Shown: piece by piece, positions 22,249 through 32,398 of the stretch | How positions within the stretch are numbered: position 1 is the stretch's first letter | Layout of the letters: each line of letters begins with the position of its first letter | NCBI GenBank assembly: GCA_035048495.1 | Contig: CM068544.1 | Location: 14,068,138-14,132,137 of the forward strand | Direction of reading: 5' to 3' | DNA from: Euptelea pleiosperma | Lineage: Eukaryota; Streptophyta; Magnoliopsida; Ranunculales; Eupteleaceae | Length of the DNA: 64,000 bases | Notes under the pieces: generated by a model | Told to the model about the DNA's origin: nothing | The model's database searches: none | Seen by the model: the letters and a program-made list of their open reading frames with translations, nothing else | Translations under genes and position numbers: made by a program

Positions 22249-24409
22249 TTTAGTGGACCCCTCAACCCTAGATATTTCTTAAATGATTTTTAAAAGAGGC
22301 ATGTTTTTAAAAGAGGAATATCCTATTGCCACAAAATGATTTTTTGAACAAAACTAGGAAGCTTACCAAATTAGAATTTCTTTTTTTTGAAAAGCTTTAT
22401 CTTTATGGGTCCACTTAAACGGCTAGAACCGTTGAAGGGAAGGGATAGCCCTTAAAAGATATTAGAAATCATGGGTTTCTAATATAGAAACCCACGGTTT
22501 CTATTGTGGGCAGCATGTTCTTCAAGTGAAAAAGAAGAAAAACCCAAGCCGTCCTCCCCAACTTCTCCCTCTCCAAGCCGTTAGACTCTCTCTCCCACTC
22601 TACACATCAGCTCTCCCATTCACCAAGCCGTCAACCTCTTCTTCCATTCCATCTCCCTTCACTCTCCTCATTCCCTCCATAAAACCCTAACGCCTCCCTC
22701 ATTCCTCCCTGGTGCATCACCTCCTCTCTCCCATACATTCTCTCGAAGAAAAAAAAAAAAAAGAGAAAAAAAGAAAGAAGGAGAAGAAGAGAAGAGACGG
22801 TGAGATCTGCACTTTCCCCAGCGCCTCCACCTCGCCTTCACGTTCCACTTCACTGGCAGCAACAACAACGTCTTCAAGGTTGCAAGCACCCCTGCAACCT
22901 CCCTCTTGTTATCTCCTCCACACCGCCCAAACAAAAGAAAAAAAAAAAAAATTTTCAAGATCACCGGAGTTGCAGGTTGCAACTCCGGCAACCTCTATTA
23001 ACTCCGGCCACCTGTTGCTGATCACCTACCTCTTCCCCCTCTCGCTAGCAACCACAACGAAGCTGCTCCTCTTGCCATTTTTCTCCACCGATCCCCCCTG
23101 CATCTTCATCTTCTCCACCATTATCTCACCGTGCTCCTCATCAAAAACCAGAAAAAAAAAGAGAAAGAGAAAAAGAAAGGAAAGAGAGAAGAGAAGAGAA
23201 GAGAGGAGGAGAGGACTCCTACCTGCTGGAGTGCAAGCCCAGCTCGCCCCCCCCTTCCTCGTTGCTGCCTCTTGCAACGCCTCCACACAGACAACATCTC
23301 CATCCACCGCCTCTACCGCCCTACAGCCTGCACCACCGTTGATCCAACCTCCATTCACCAACAGCACAACCGTGCTTCTCCATCACCTTCAGCTTCACAG
23401 CCCCATCACCCTACAGATCTGCCTCCATAGTTCGCTGTCGTTCCTCCGGGTTCATCCTCCACCTGCTGGCCAAACCAGCAACACACCCCTAGCCTCATTC
23501 ATCTCCCTCTCCAGCCTGTCATCCTTGTGAGAAGAGCTGTGTTGCTCCACCTTGCCGCTGTGCGCACCATCACTACCGTCCCCCTACTGCCACCATCGTC
23601 CCCAGCCACTTGGCCAAGCCGTCAAAACCCCTCTCCCTCACTTCACCGTTCTCTCTCTCTGTCAGAAGAAAAGAAACCCAAAAGAAAAAAAAAAAAAAAA
23701 AAAAGGGGAAGAGTTAATAGAGAAGAAGAGAGGAGGAAGCCGACTTGCTCCTCACCTTGCAGGCCACTACAACATTAGCCACCACCATCCAGCCGCTCTC
23801 TCCTTTGGCCGATCCTAATCACTTAGGGTAAGTGGTCATGAGTTTTCTTTTTCTCTCTAGATCTCTCTTAGTCTCTTTTCTCTCTCTTGTTTTATTTTTC
23901 TCTCTCTTTAATTGTCACTTTCTCTCTCTAGACCTTTCTAGCATCACTTTCTCTCTCCCCCATATTTTCTCTCTCTAGGATAGCCTTCTTCGATATTTCT
24001 CTCTCTACATTTTCTCATTTCTCTCTCTAATTTTTATGGCTTTCTAGGTTAATTTTTGAATTTAATTTGATTTTGTAAGACTCATTGAGGATGAATAAAA
24101 TTATTATTTTTGCATTTGTTAGTTTACTTTTGTGTTTTTGGTTATATGTGGTAATTTCTCTCTCTAAAAATCACTAAGAATGTTTTAAATCCATCACCAT
24201 TCTCACCTCTCCATGTTTTCTTGATAAAAATCCGTCATTTCATGTCGTTGAATTACGCACACTAACCCCGAGTGCGGACGATACCCGACACGAGCCACTG
24301 TACAACCCTGTGATTTTTGCAGGATTTGAGTGAACAAGATTCGGATAATTACAAAAATTGTTGATTCTAGGGTTTCCGTAACCAACGACGTGGAAAAAAC
24401 CTACTTTCA
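22249..24409 (+). mobile_element. B 5' LTR, second part
   Basis: Remainder of B's 5' LTR after A. It has a hairpin GGGTTTCTA/TAGAAACCC at 22473-22493, a weak TATA (CATAAAACCC, 22678), an A-rich tract (22747), a palindrome at 22964-22988, a second A-rich run (23690), CT blocks (23850-24030), and ends CCTACTTTCA before the PBS. The 272-codon Lys/Thr/Ser-rich frame at 22712-23530 arises from these low-complexity tracts and is truncated in the 3' LTR. Confidence 0.92.
22964..22988. repeat. LTR palindrome in B 5' LTR
   Basis: Left arm CCGGAGTTGCAG, right arm TTGCAACTCCGG. Its partner in the 3' LTR is at 37971-37995. Confidence 0.9.
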
Positions 24410-24411
24410 AA

Positions 24412-24430
24412 TGGCGCCGCTGCCGCTCGG
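24412..24430 (+). other. Primer-binding site of B
   Basis: TGGCGCCGCTGCCGCTCGG, two bases after the LTR. It differs from A's site by one base (C for T at position 9), which weakens the match to tRNA-Asp slightly. Confidence 0.8.
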
Positions 24431-25303
24431 GTGTTCGGGAGTGCGAAAAAGGACGTAAAGACAGAATTGGAAAGTTGCTGAAGCAAAAAGCTGCTCAATT
24501 TGGCCAGCCCGACCTTTTCGGGAAACTTTCTATTTTTTTTGTTTTTGTTGATTTTTAGCAGTTTTTAAATTACTATTTTTAATGCCTCGGAAGGCCGAGT
24601 GCAATTTGTAATAATTTAGGAATTTTACTACTTTCCATATAACTGCTAGATCTTGTTCTAGGGTTTTTTAGAAACCCTAGATTAAGTGGAAAATACCAAA
24701 AAAATAATAAATTCAAAATTCAAAAAATTAGGGTTTCATATTCTGCAGATTTTTAGAAATCACCAATCCAAGATTTGCGATTTTTGGAAAGATTCCAAAA
24801 TCTTGAAACTCTGCTTAATTAGGGTTTCCCCTCTTAGAAGCTTCCTCTTTAGAAGCATTTCTATCTTTAGAAATCTTCCGAATTTGGAAAAGTCTGCAAA
24901 AAAGAAACACCCCAAATCTAGCAGAATTTCAATTTTGGGAAATTTCCAAAAATTATAAGGGATCTCGCAATCAAATCTTTCTTGGAAGATCTCCACAGTT
25001 CGGGAAACTTTCCAATCTAGGTATTTTCCAATCTGGGAATTCCTAAATTTTAACCCATCTCGAACTTGGAAATTAATTCAAAAACTTGCCTAAATCTAGT
25101 GCTTGTTCTGTGAACCCTAAAAAAAAAGGCAAGGATCTTCCAAATAGAATCCCAAATACCTAGACCGTGCGATCTAACTGTTTCTGCAGGAACACGATCC
25201 AGTGTGGGTAGAGAGTGAAAGCTCAAAGAGGTGGAGTCGGGCCCAAGCCCATTAGGATACCCCTCTCTAACCCACGGAGGCGACCCCATGGCGTGGCCCA
25301 CGG

Positions 25304-25312
25304 GAGGTAAGT
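25304..25312 (+). promoter_or_regulatory. Splice-donor-like GAGGTAAGT in B leader
   Basis: Near-perfect 5' splice-site consensus with GT at 25307-25308, in the same context as in A and J. Use would remove about 760 nt of leader before gag if the site near 26069 is the acceptor. Splicing is inferred. Confidence 0.45.
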
Positions 25313-26258
25313 CTCTATCCTCGCCTTGAGTGCGATACAGAGCAATTTGGGTGAATCATTGCCGCATGTCTATTTGTTTTCTAGCAACAACGTATTCGAC
25401 TTGCGTGGCGTGGCCGTTAATTAAACAACTCTAAGAGAGCAAACCCAGCTCCAAAATTGAAACTGGTGGGATTTCATCACCCACCTCATCACTCCAGCTG
25501 ACATTGATCCCCAGGCTCCATTAATTAAAAAGAATCAAGAAGTAGAGCCAATTAGCCCGGTGTTCGAGGAAAAATCCACGAAGCGAACCCGCTTAACATC
25601 CAATCGAAATAAGACCACGAGCGCGGGTCCCTGTTGTCTAACACACCCATAAGTCCCTGCTACTCAAGTACACTGAGCTCGACGTGGCATCTTGGACTAT
25701 TCGGCAGTTAGTTACGTGTGGACTAGGAACACGCACCAACCCTAGCTTAACCCGAGGGAACACTCTTCTTATACACTTGACCAATCCGGTTAGTCTGGGA
25801 CGTACTTAAGTCAGCCATTGTGCCGCACGTCTGTCTAGGCTTCGGATTGCCTTGTTGTTAACTAGAGCTAGTACTAAAGGATTCGCTCTGAAGAGTGTAG
25901 CCTGGTGAGAACCTCTGAGTGCAAAACAGTTAGTCCGGCGGTTAAAAGATAAACCAGTGGTCCGCCCACTGTCATAATCTACTCTAGCCCCAAAACTAAC
26001 AAAGATAATTCCTAAAATATATCCTGATTGCTTAGAATAGGATTATCTGTGCTTGGTGTGCATCATTTAAGATAGTATTCCTCTCTGGCAACTTTTTGCC
26101 AAGTATAGAGCTTGCCTCATTCGGGTATGCCCGTTTGGAATCGCCCGAACAAGCGCTTGGTTCGATCTGAGAATCACGTCCCTACAGTGGATCCTCCACT
26201 GAATTCTTCCCCATCTCTTTCCCCACCCGCCTCCCCCAGTTCTACTACCTTTGTAGTC

Positions 26259-27401
26259 ATGGCCGTCGAACGACCTCTTATCGAGACGTTCGCTCCTATC
26301 TCTGCCAATCCACCCACTTGCATTGTTCTCCCACTTACTACGGCGGTACAATTTGAGATCAGGCCGCAGACGATCCAAATGCTGCCTACCTTTCGTGGTC
26401 TCCCAAGAGAAGACCCATACTCCCATATTAGGGAATTCCAACATGTCATCCTACTTTTCAAGAATCAGAACCTCGATGATGACAATGTCCGTCTGCGAGT
26501 TTTCCCATTCTCGCTCAAAGATCGAGCCTCAGATTGGCTCTACTCCTTACCCGCTGATTCAATCAGCAGTTGGAAAAAATTGGTGGGCAAATTCATGTCT
26601 AAATTCTACCCCATGACTCGGACCAACCAAATGAAGCAACTCATTCAGGACTTTAGACAGAAGTCCGATGAGAAATTTTTTGAAGCATGGGATAGATTCC
26701 AAGACTACCTGACTAAGTGTCCCCACCATAGCATCGACAAGGGCAATCTTGTCCATGTCTTCTACAAGGGACTTACTGATGAGTCCCGGACCATGGTAGA
26801 GTCAATGTGCCAAGGAAAATTCCTGCACCAAACTCCGACCGATGCATACAAATTCTTGGGAGAGTTAGGAGAAAACTCTCAACATTGGACGACTGACTCA
26901 GAGTTCAGTCGAACCACTTCAGTCCAAAGGACAACCAAGGGACATGATGCTACAGCTGATACTGAGCTTCGATCTGTCATTCAAGAGTTGAGCAAGTCAG
27001 TCTCGGCACTGGCTGTGTCTGTACAAAAGCCTACTCCACCATCCACCCCAGTCATGCATGTGGGACACGAGAGCCCTATGGAATCCTGTACCCTTTGTCT
27101 GCAACCCTCCCACACTACTGACCATTGTCCTTTGAATGAAGGATGGTCTAATCCTCTTCAGGAAGAAGTTTGTGCTTTCAGCACATACAAACCACCCACT
27201 CAGAACTCGTATAGTCAATCTTATCATCCGGACACGAGAAACCACCCTAATTTCTCTTGGAGGCCTCAGTCTACTCAACCACAAGCTCAACCTCCCCGTC
27301 AACCTCAGGGCATGTATCCTCCTGGGTTCAATCAACCCAATAGGCAATTCAATCAGGGACAATACCAGCAGAATCCGTACCCATCTACTCAGAACCAGTA
27401 G
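26259..27401 (+). CDS. gag: Gag of Athila-like element B, ending at in-frame TAG
   Basis: Gag forms the virus-like particle and packages the RNA. I choose the ATG at 26259 because J's ORF begins at the matching methionine (MAVERP here, MADERP in J); an upstream ATG at 26112 adds 49 residues of leader-derived sequence. From 26259 the product is 380 residues. The core retrotransposon Gag domain runs from about residue 45 (FRGLPRED) to 215, with the family pattern LKDRASDWLYSLP and FYPMTRTNQMKQLIQDF. A CX2CX4HX4C zinc knuckle is at residues 277-290 (CTLCLQPSHTTDHC). A Gln/Asn/Pro-rich tail follows. The TAG falls inside that tail and the same frame stays open beyond it into protease and RT, so it is either a CAG-to-TAG mutation or a read-through stop. 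Confidence 0.9.
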   Translation: MAVERPLIETFAPISANPPTCIVLPLTTAVQFEIRPQTIQMLPTFRGLPREDPYSHIREFQHVILLFKNQNLDDDNVRLRVFPFSLKDRASDWLYSLPADSISSWKKLVGKFMSKFYPMTRTNQMKQLIQDFRQKSDEKFFEAWDRFQDYLTKCPHHSIDKGNLVHVFYKGLTDESRTMVESMCQGKFLHQTPTDAYKFLGELGENSQHWTTDSEFSRTTSVQRTTKGHDATADTELRSVIQELSKSVSALAVSVQKPTPPSTPVMHVGHESPMESCTLCLQPSHTTDHCPLNEGWSNPLQEEVCAFSTYKPPTQNSYSQSYHPDTRNHPNFSWRPQSTQPQAQPPRQPQGMYPPGFNQPNRQFNQGQYQQNPYPSTQNQ

Positions 27402-29726
27402 TTCCAACAGGGTCAATACTCTGGACAACAGAGCACATTTCAGAATCAGCAAAGAGTTCCCCAGAACTTTCAGAACCAACAGATTGTCCCAACTAATTCT
27501 TCGGCCTATAACTATAATGCCCCGATGAGCTCGAGTCGCGAATTAGTGCCTCAGCTCCCATTAGCTGCCCCCCAACAGTCGGTCCCCAAACCCGGTATCG
27601 AGGACCTTCTAGCTCAACTCATTACTCAATCTATGCAACGCCTAGAGCAACAGCAACAGCAATCCATGCTTCGTCTAGAGCAACGCTTAGGTAACCTGGA
27701 AGCTGAGAAAGCTAAAGGCATCTTCCCTAGCCAACCCATTGCCAACCCTAAAGGAAATGCCAAAGGGGCAGTATATGAGATCGGTTCCCAATCTCAAAGC
27801 CAGAATGAGAACTGTCAAGGGGAGGTACAAGCTGTAACCACCCTACGATCTGGAAAAACTGTGGACATGGGAGTCCAACCACCACCGGTACCATCTCCAG
27901 CACCCATCACTCGTACAGAGGAAACTAGTACCAATCCTACCTCTGCTTCTTCGACCTCTGCACCAACATCAGATATCCCTGTGCAGAAATCTAAGGCTAA
28001 AGACAAATCCATTTGTCGAGTAAAGCCTCCCTTCCCGGACAGACTTGTCCAAGATAAGCGGGATCAGCAATTCTCTGAGATCTTAGACGTCTTTAAAGAC
28101 GTCCAGATCAATATCCCATTCCTTTCTGCTATCAAGCAAATCCCCTCCTATGCCAAATTCCTCAAGGACTTGTGCACAGTTAAGCGGCGTACGCATGTAC
28201 CCAAAGCTGCCTTCTTGGCCGAAAAAGCTACCGCGTTCATTCAACGCAACAGTGTGATCAAACACAAGGATCCAGGTAGCCCAACTGTCCAATGTGAAAT
28301 TGGCGACAACTTTAGCTGCACTGCCTTGCTAGATTTAGGGGCTAGCATCAACCTCATACCATTCTCGGTATATCAGCAGTTAGGACTGAAAGATATGAAG
28401 CCTACCAATGTCACCCTGAAATTGGCTGATCAGTCCATCAAGATTCCACGAGGAATCATTGAAGATGTCCTAGTAAAAGTCGCTGACTTTTATTATCCTG
28501 TGGACTTTATCATTCTCGACACCGAGCCGTGTCAGGATAACCGCATTCCGATCATCTTAGGCCGTCCATTCCTTGCCACCGCGAATGCACACATCGGGTG
28601 CCGGGACGGAAACATGTCCATTGCTTTCGGTAACCTCAAAGCTGAGGTCAACATCTTTCGTTTAATGCAACAAGATGCCGATCGCGAAGTGACCGATGAA
28701 ATGTGTGCCGTTGAGAGTCTAATCCCGGACTCCACCGAAGATATTCTTAAGCAGTGTCTAGAACACTTTGGAGCTGACTTTGCAACAGAGTCAGCTATTT
28801 CTGATCTCAATGATCTTTTGGAGATTGCTCCACTGATAGAGATCCCCGCTCCTCTCATCGAGTTTGAGCCTCTGATAACCATGGCCAGAGAACCCATCCT
28901 TCCTTTACCTACTGAAGTCAAACCTCTTCAATCCGTGTCTTCTGTGACACCTATTTCTACTCCATCTGCTCCAATATTGGAGCTTAAGCCTCTTCCCACA
29001 GATCTTTTCTATGTCTATCTTGGTCTTAAGGAAACCTACCCTGTCATTATTGCTTCCGCTTTGTCTGCGAATGAACGTAAGAAACTTCTTGAGCTACTCA
29101 ACGAGCACAAATCTGCGATAGGGTGGACTATAGATGATATTCGTGGCATAGACCCCTCGGTGTGCCAACATCACATCTATCTTGAGGATGAATCCAAAAC
29201 CTCTCGAGAACACCAGAGGAGGTTGAACCCCGTCTTGAAGGATGTAGTCCGGGACGAGGTCCTTAAACTGTTAGATGCGGGTATCATTTACCCCATCTCC
29301 GATAGCAAATGGGTGAGTCCTATTCATGTCGTCCCTAAAAAGGCAGGATTCACAGTTGTGGAAAATGAAAACAAAGAAATGGTCACCCAGCGCCTGAAGA
29401 AAGGGTGGAGAGTCTGCATCGATTACCGACGACTCAACACCAACACTAGGAAGGACCATTTTCCTTTACCCTTCATAGACCAAATGTTGGAGAGACTAGC
29501 AGGTCACTCCTATTACTGCTTCCTCGATGGTTACTCAGGGTATAATCAAATACCCATCGCCCCTGAGGATCATGAGAAGACAACTTTCACCTGTCCCTTT
29601 GGCACTTTTGCATACAAGCGCATGCCCTTTGGCCTCTGCAATGCACCCGCAACCTTTCAAAGGTGTATGATGAGCATATTCTCTGACATGGTGGAAAAAT
29701 TCCTCGAAGTCTTTATGGACGACTTC
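27402..29726 (+). pseudogene. pol: Gag tail, protease and RT N-terminal part, cut by S
   Basis: In frame with gag after the TAG; the first downstream ATG is at 27525. Residue numbers are from that ATG. A Gln-rich coiled-coil-like stretch (about 25-70) is followed by the aspartic protease at about 245-365, with active site LLDLGASIN (Asp270) and ILGRPFLAT; DLG in place of DSG/DTG is usual in Athila. A spacer leads to RT from about residue 560, with GWRVCIDYRRLN, DHFPLPFIDQMLERLAG, PFGLCNAPATFQRCM and catalytic FMDD at 730-733. Solo LTR S entered directly after the next codon (Phe734), and its first three bases, TGA, close the frame. Without S the frame continues at 32399. Not functional now. 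Confidence 0.93.
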
Positions 29727-30780
29727 TGATATTCGCTCAAAAGTGCTTATTTTAAGCAATTATCCTTGTAACGTTATCGCACTCTCCTACGTAAAAGGCT
29801 CTATTTATCTACTTTTCTACGTAAGAGTCTCTTCTATTGCGTAGAACACACTTTTCTGGACGAAATGGTATATTTGCATGCATTAAACACATTTTCGGAA
29901 GTCTAAATATTAAGCCGTTCTGATAAAGTCTCATTACGCGCTTCTTCTGTCGCAGGAAACCCCGATGGGACGATTCTCGAGACTTATGGGCCCAAATCGA
30001 TCATGAAAGCCCAGTATCAAAGCTTAAAGAGCCCACATGCTATGACTAGAAGATATGGGCCAAATATGGGCTGAATAAGAGGACCAAAAAGCTGGCCCAA
30101 AGAACGAAGAGAGTAGGAGAGCCAATGACCAAGAGACGGACCAAAGCGTTTAAAGCCACATGAGTCAGCAAAGAATGATAGTCGACTCTACTGGAGAAGC
30201 GTGAGGATGGTCACAGTGAAGACCAGGGTTCCAGACCCTCCGCCAGTGCTTTTTTCCATTTTTTTTGATACTTTTTCTCTCATCTCTCCTTATTCTCTCT
30301 CTCTCTTCATCTCTCGGTCCTCGAATCTACTGACCTAACCCCAGAACTCCTGCCCATCGGCTCTATCTCATCTCCCTTAGCTTTCTGACCGTTGGATCTT
30401 CCATCGGACCGTTGGATCTTCAATCGGACCGTTGGATCTCTCTAGATCCGTCGATCTACCAATCTGGGTCCCAATCAAGTCACCATCCATCCGATCGCCT
30501 TCAGAATGCCTGTCACATCATCTTGTGAGACGATGGACATCATCAGTCCATGTGGGCCAGTAGCCGGGCCCATCATCATCGACCCGCTGTCCGACCAGTT
30601 AGTGGACCCCGCGAATTTCAAAAATAATTTTAATTAAATGGGGGGTCCACTAATTGGGGAGATTCCCCATAGAAAAGTAGTATTTTACTTAAAAAAAAAA
30701 AAAAAAAAATTTATTTTATTTTATTTTATTTTTTTTTTATTTCCTAAAAATCCTAATTTCCATTAATGGAAATTAGGAGC

Positions 30781-30790
30781 TTATAAAAAG
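30781..30790 (+). promoter_or_regulatory. TATA box of LTR S
   Basis: TTATAAAAAG, immediately after a 28-bp perfect palindrome and about 20 bases before CGAACCCTAATCCC. The best TATA candidate among the LTRs. Confidence 0.65.
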
Positions 30791-30933
30791 GGGGAAGGAG
30801 GGGGACGAACCCTAATCCCTCTCCCCTCTTCTCCTCTCCTTCCCCTAATCTTCTGCCCACGTTTTCGCCTTCTTCTTTCTTCTCTTTTCTTCTTTTTTCT
30901 TCTTTTCTTCTTCTTCTTCCTCCTCCATCTTCG

Positions 30934-30958
30934 CCGGAGTTGCAGGCAGCAACTCCGG
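30934..30958. repeat. LTR palindrome, first copy in S
   Basis: Left arm CCGGAGTTGCAG, right arm CAGCAACTCCGG; about 150 bp downstream of the TATA box, hence in the transcribed leader. Confidence 0.9.
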
Positions 30959-31068
30959 CCATCTGGTCCTCGTTCTTCTCCTCCTCTTCTTCTTCTTCTT
31001 CTTCTTTTTTCTCCTTCTCTCCTCTGTCTTCTTCTTCTTGCTGTTCTAGTTTTCGTTTCACGTCCTCA

Positions 31069-31093
31069 CCGGAGTTGCAGGCTGCAACTCCGG
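31069..31093. repeat. LTR palindrome, second copy in S
   Basis: Perfect arms CCGGAGTTGCAG and CTGCAACTCCGG around one base, 135 bp from the first copy. Confidence 0.92.
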
Positions 31094-32398
31094 TCGCCAT
31101 CGCACCTGCGCCTCTTGCAGCACCACGTCTTCACCATAGCACCTCCCTACTGCCTTTCCGTCTCCGCTAGCTCCACCTCTTCGGCTCTGCGCCTCCTTGC
31201 TCCGCCTGCTACCTTTTTGCAACTCCACCACCCACCGTTAGCTTCACCTGCAACTTCCGGCGATCGCCACCACCTGCAACTCCACCTGGTTGCTGTCCTC
31301 CCTTGACAGGCACACCACCTCCAGCCGTGTGTCCACGTTGCTGACCTCCTTAAGCCGGCTCATCCTCCACTAAAGCTTTGAACGTTGCTGCAACTCAAAC
31401 ATCTGGGTTCAAGATCCGGTGGTGCGCCTCCATCAACACCATTACCGCCTCCTTCACAAACCGAACTCCTCTCTCCACGAGTGCAACCTTGGCGCCTCCA
31501 TTGGTGGATCATTCACCTGCACTTCACGGTCTTCACTGATATCTAAAGCCTCCCTGCACGCATCTTCATCACACGGATCAAAATCTACATGACCAAACGG
31601 TGGTGTTCAAAATCAGTGCCGATTTCTGCAAAGCAAGGGCACCACGTGCTCCCTTCAAGACCCAGCACCAGCAGGTGCACCATTTTTGATGCCCCTGGAC
31701 TGGTGCGCCTCACCTACTAGCAGCAGCCCTCACCTTCTCAACCGAACTGCCAATGGCTACCATTTAGCAACCAGACTGCTAGTTTTCTCCACTACTCTCC
31801 TGGCCGTGAGTGAACTAAACCAGCATGCTTGCAGCTCCATCAACCATTCGGTTGCTGCCTTGACCATCAATGGTAAGTCTTCTCCCTTAAGATCTATCTT
31901 AATCTTTTTTATCTCTCTAGCTTTTAGGATATTTTCTCACTTTCTTTCTCTCTCTCTAGGCTTATTTTGTTTAAAACTCATTTTCTCTCTCTATCTTTCT
32001 CACTAATTCTTCCTCTTTCTCTCTCTACCTACCTTCATCTATCTAGATTTATTTTCTTCCTCTAAAAACCACTGTCTCTCTCTAGTTCTCACTTTCTCTC
32101 TCTAGTTTGTTTTTTTTTTTATGCTTTATAATTTAGTTATTTTTACTTGAGTGTAAGAGACATGTTCGATTGAATGAAGTTGATTTGAATAAAATTATGT
32201 CCATTCTCTGCAAATTTTCTGTCATTTTATGTTCATTATTGCACTAACCCGACTAATTCCGAGTGCGGATCGACATCCGACACGAGCCACTATGCAAAAC
32301 TGCTCATTTTACAGGTTAAATGTCTCGGATAAATTAAAAATGTGTTGAAGTTAGGGTTTCCGTAACCAACGACGCGGAAAAACCCTACTTTCAACTTC

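Larger units (their letters stand above)
24410..26258 (+). other. B leader with conserved block and splice-donor match
   Basis: Non-coding leader homologous to A and J. It holds a hairpin of CTAGGGTTT/AAACCCTAG at 24658-24680, A/T-rich variable sequence, then a highly conserved stretch from about 25155 to 25985. The donor match GAGGTAAGT has its GT at 25307. A possible acceptor lies near 26069 (GCATCATTTAAGATAG); J has CATCATTTAG at the same place. A small hairpin TGGCAA/TTGCCA lies at 26086-26101. The frame is open from an ATG at 26112, but comparison with J favours the ATG at 26259. Confidence 0.75.
29727..32393 (+). mobile_element. Solo LTR S inside B pol (2,667 bp)
   Basis: TGATATTCGC to CCTACTTTCA, flanked by ACTTC at 29722-29726 and 32394-32398. 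No internal region. It has the RY block, tRNA-like region (about 30185-30245), GACCGTTGGATCT repeats (30388-30440), a perfect palindrome TCCTAATTTCCATT/AATGGAAATTAGGA at 30752-30779, the TATA box at 30781, two copies of the 25-bp palindrome, and CT blocks. It is close in sequence to H and to J's LTRs. Confidence 0.95.

Noticed and set aside
22712..23530. 272-codon open frame in B's 5' LTR
   Set aside because: Lys/Thr/Ser/Pro-rich product of A-rich and CT-rich tracts; broken in the otherwise similar 3' LTR and without any recognisable domain.
26112..26258. Gag start at the upstream ATG (26112)
   Set aside because: The 49 extra residues are leader-derived and J's ORF begins at the position equivalent to 26259.
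26067..26444. Minus-strand frames opposite gag and pol (for example 26067-26444, 26997-27479, 28532-28921)
   Set aside because: Shadows of the true coding strand, with no features of their own.
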